Source of the DNA: Anaerolineales bacterium
GTDB lineage: Bacteria; Chloroflexota; Anaerolineae; Anaerolineales; UBA11579
Direction: 5' to 3'
DNA: 64,000 nucleotides
Assembly (NCBI GenBank): GCA_025808555.1
Contig: CP075526.1
Location: 822,712 to 886,711, forward strand
Within the stretch, counting starts at the first letter, position 1; every line of letters starts with the position of its first letter. Of this stretch, positions 63,964-64,000 are shown piece after piece. The position numbers and the translations under genes are program-made. The notes under the pieces are model-generated. The model saw only the letters and a list, made by a program, of their open reading frames with translations. It was not told the origin of the DNA and searched no databases.

Positions 63964-64000
63964 GACCCGCCTACGGGCAATTCCTGCCTCGCTCTGCTAG

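Overview
The window looks like a chromosomal segment of a Chloroflexota bacterium, most likely class Anaerolineae. This is inferred from the GC-rich coding sequence, surface proteins with long Thr/Pro repeats, a sortase and sortase-like proteins, TadG, DUF2089, DUF4388 and PIN-TRAM proteins, and many genes with a TATAAT-like box 6-8 nt before the start codon. No 16S/23S rRNA, CRISPR array, transposase or prophage was seen.

Layout. 1-8.7 kb: the end of a divergent PfkB kinase, a secreted sortase-like protein, a classical sortase, an operon of a response regulator and a Thr-rich cell-surface protein, a TadG-like protein and a beta-propeller lipoprotein. 8.7-12.7 kb: a MarR regulator with an ABC-2 exporter (ATPase and two permeases). 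13.4-16.6 kb: a first 2-oxoacid dehydrogenase set (E1 alpha, E1 beta, E2). 16.7-18.5 kb: a thioesterase, a VOC protein, a small FtsH-exterior-like lipoprotein and an unknown protein. 18.6-22.1 kb: a NurA / HAS-barrel-like / HerA DNA-end-processing operon behind a LexA-type box. 22.1-23.3 kb: a TspO-like protein and an isoprenylcysteine-methyltransferase-like protein. 23.4-27.8 kb: a tightly coupled operon of a TPR/sortase-like protein, a Wzz-like protein with a degenerate GGDEF domain and a BcsB-like protein, with no BcsA. 28-34.2 kb: a glycosidase-like protein, a Nudix hydrolase, a membrane protein with a lytic transglycosylase, a two-component system and a YitT/YczE membrane protein.

34.3-39.8 kb is the translation cluster on the minus strand: tRNA-Thr(TGT), tRNA-Tyr, tRNA-Thr(GGT), tuf, rpmG, tRNA-Trp, secE, nusG, rplK, rplA, an L10 leader, rplJ, rplL. 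40-44 kb holds rlmB, cysS and a PIN-TRAM protein. 44-49.7 kb holds a thioredoxin-TPR protein, an M50 protease, a LysM lipoprotein, a TPR protein, an FmdB zinc ribbon and a DUF2089 protein.

49.8-61.6 kb is the most striking region: about twelve co-directional minus-strand genes headed by a SorC regulator. They encode HPr, GutM, a glucitol-type PTS transporter (EIIC, a split EIIBC, EIIA), a SAF-domain NAD(P) oxidoreductase, a metal-site-deficient class II aldolase-like protein, a second E1alpha/E1beta/E2 set whose E2 has two E1/E3-binding domains, PTS Enzyme I and an inositol-monophosphatase-family protein. This reads as a self-contained uptake and catabolic system for an unidentified polyol-like substrate. 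The right edge (62.1-64 kb) carries tRNA-Asn and a DUF4388 / small GTPase / response-regulator group.
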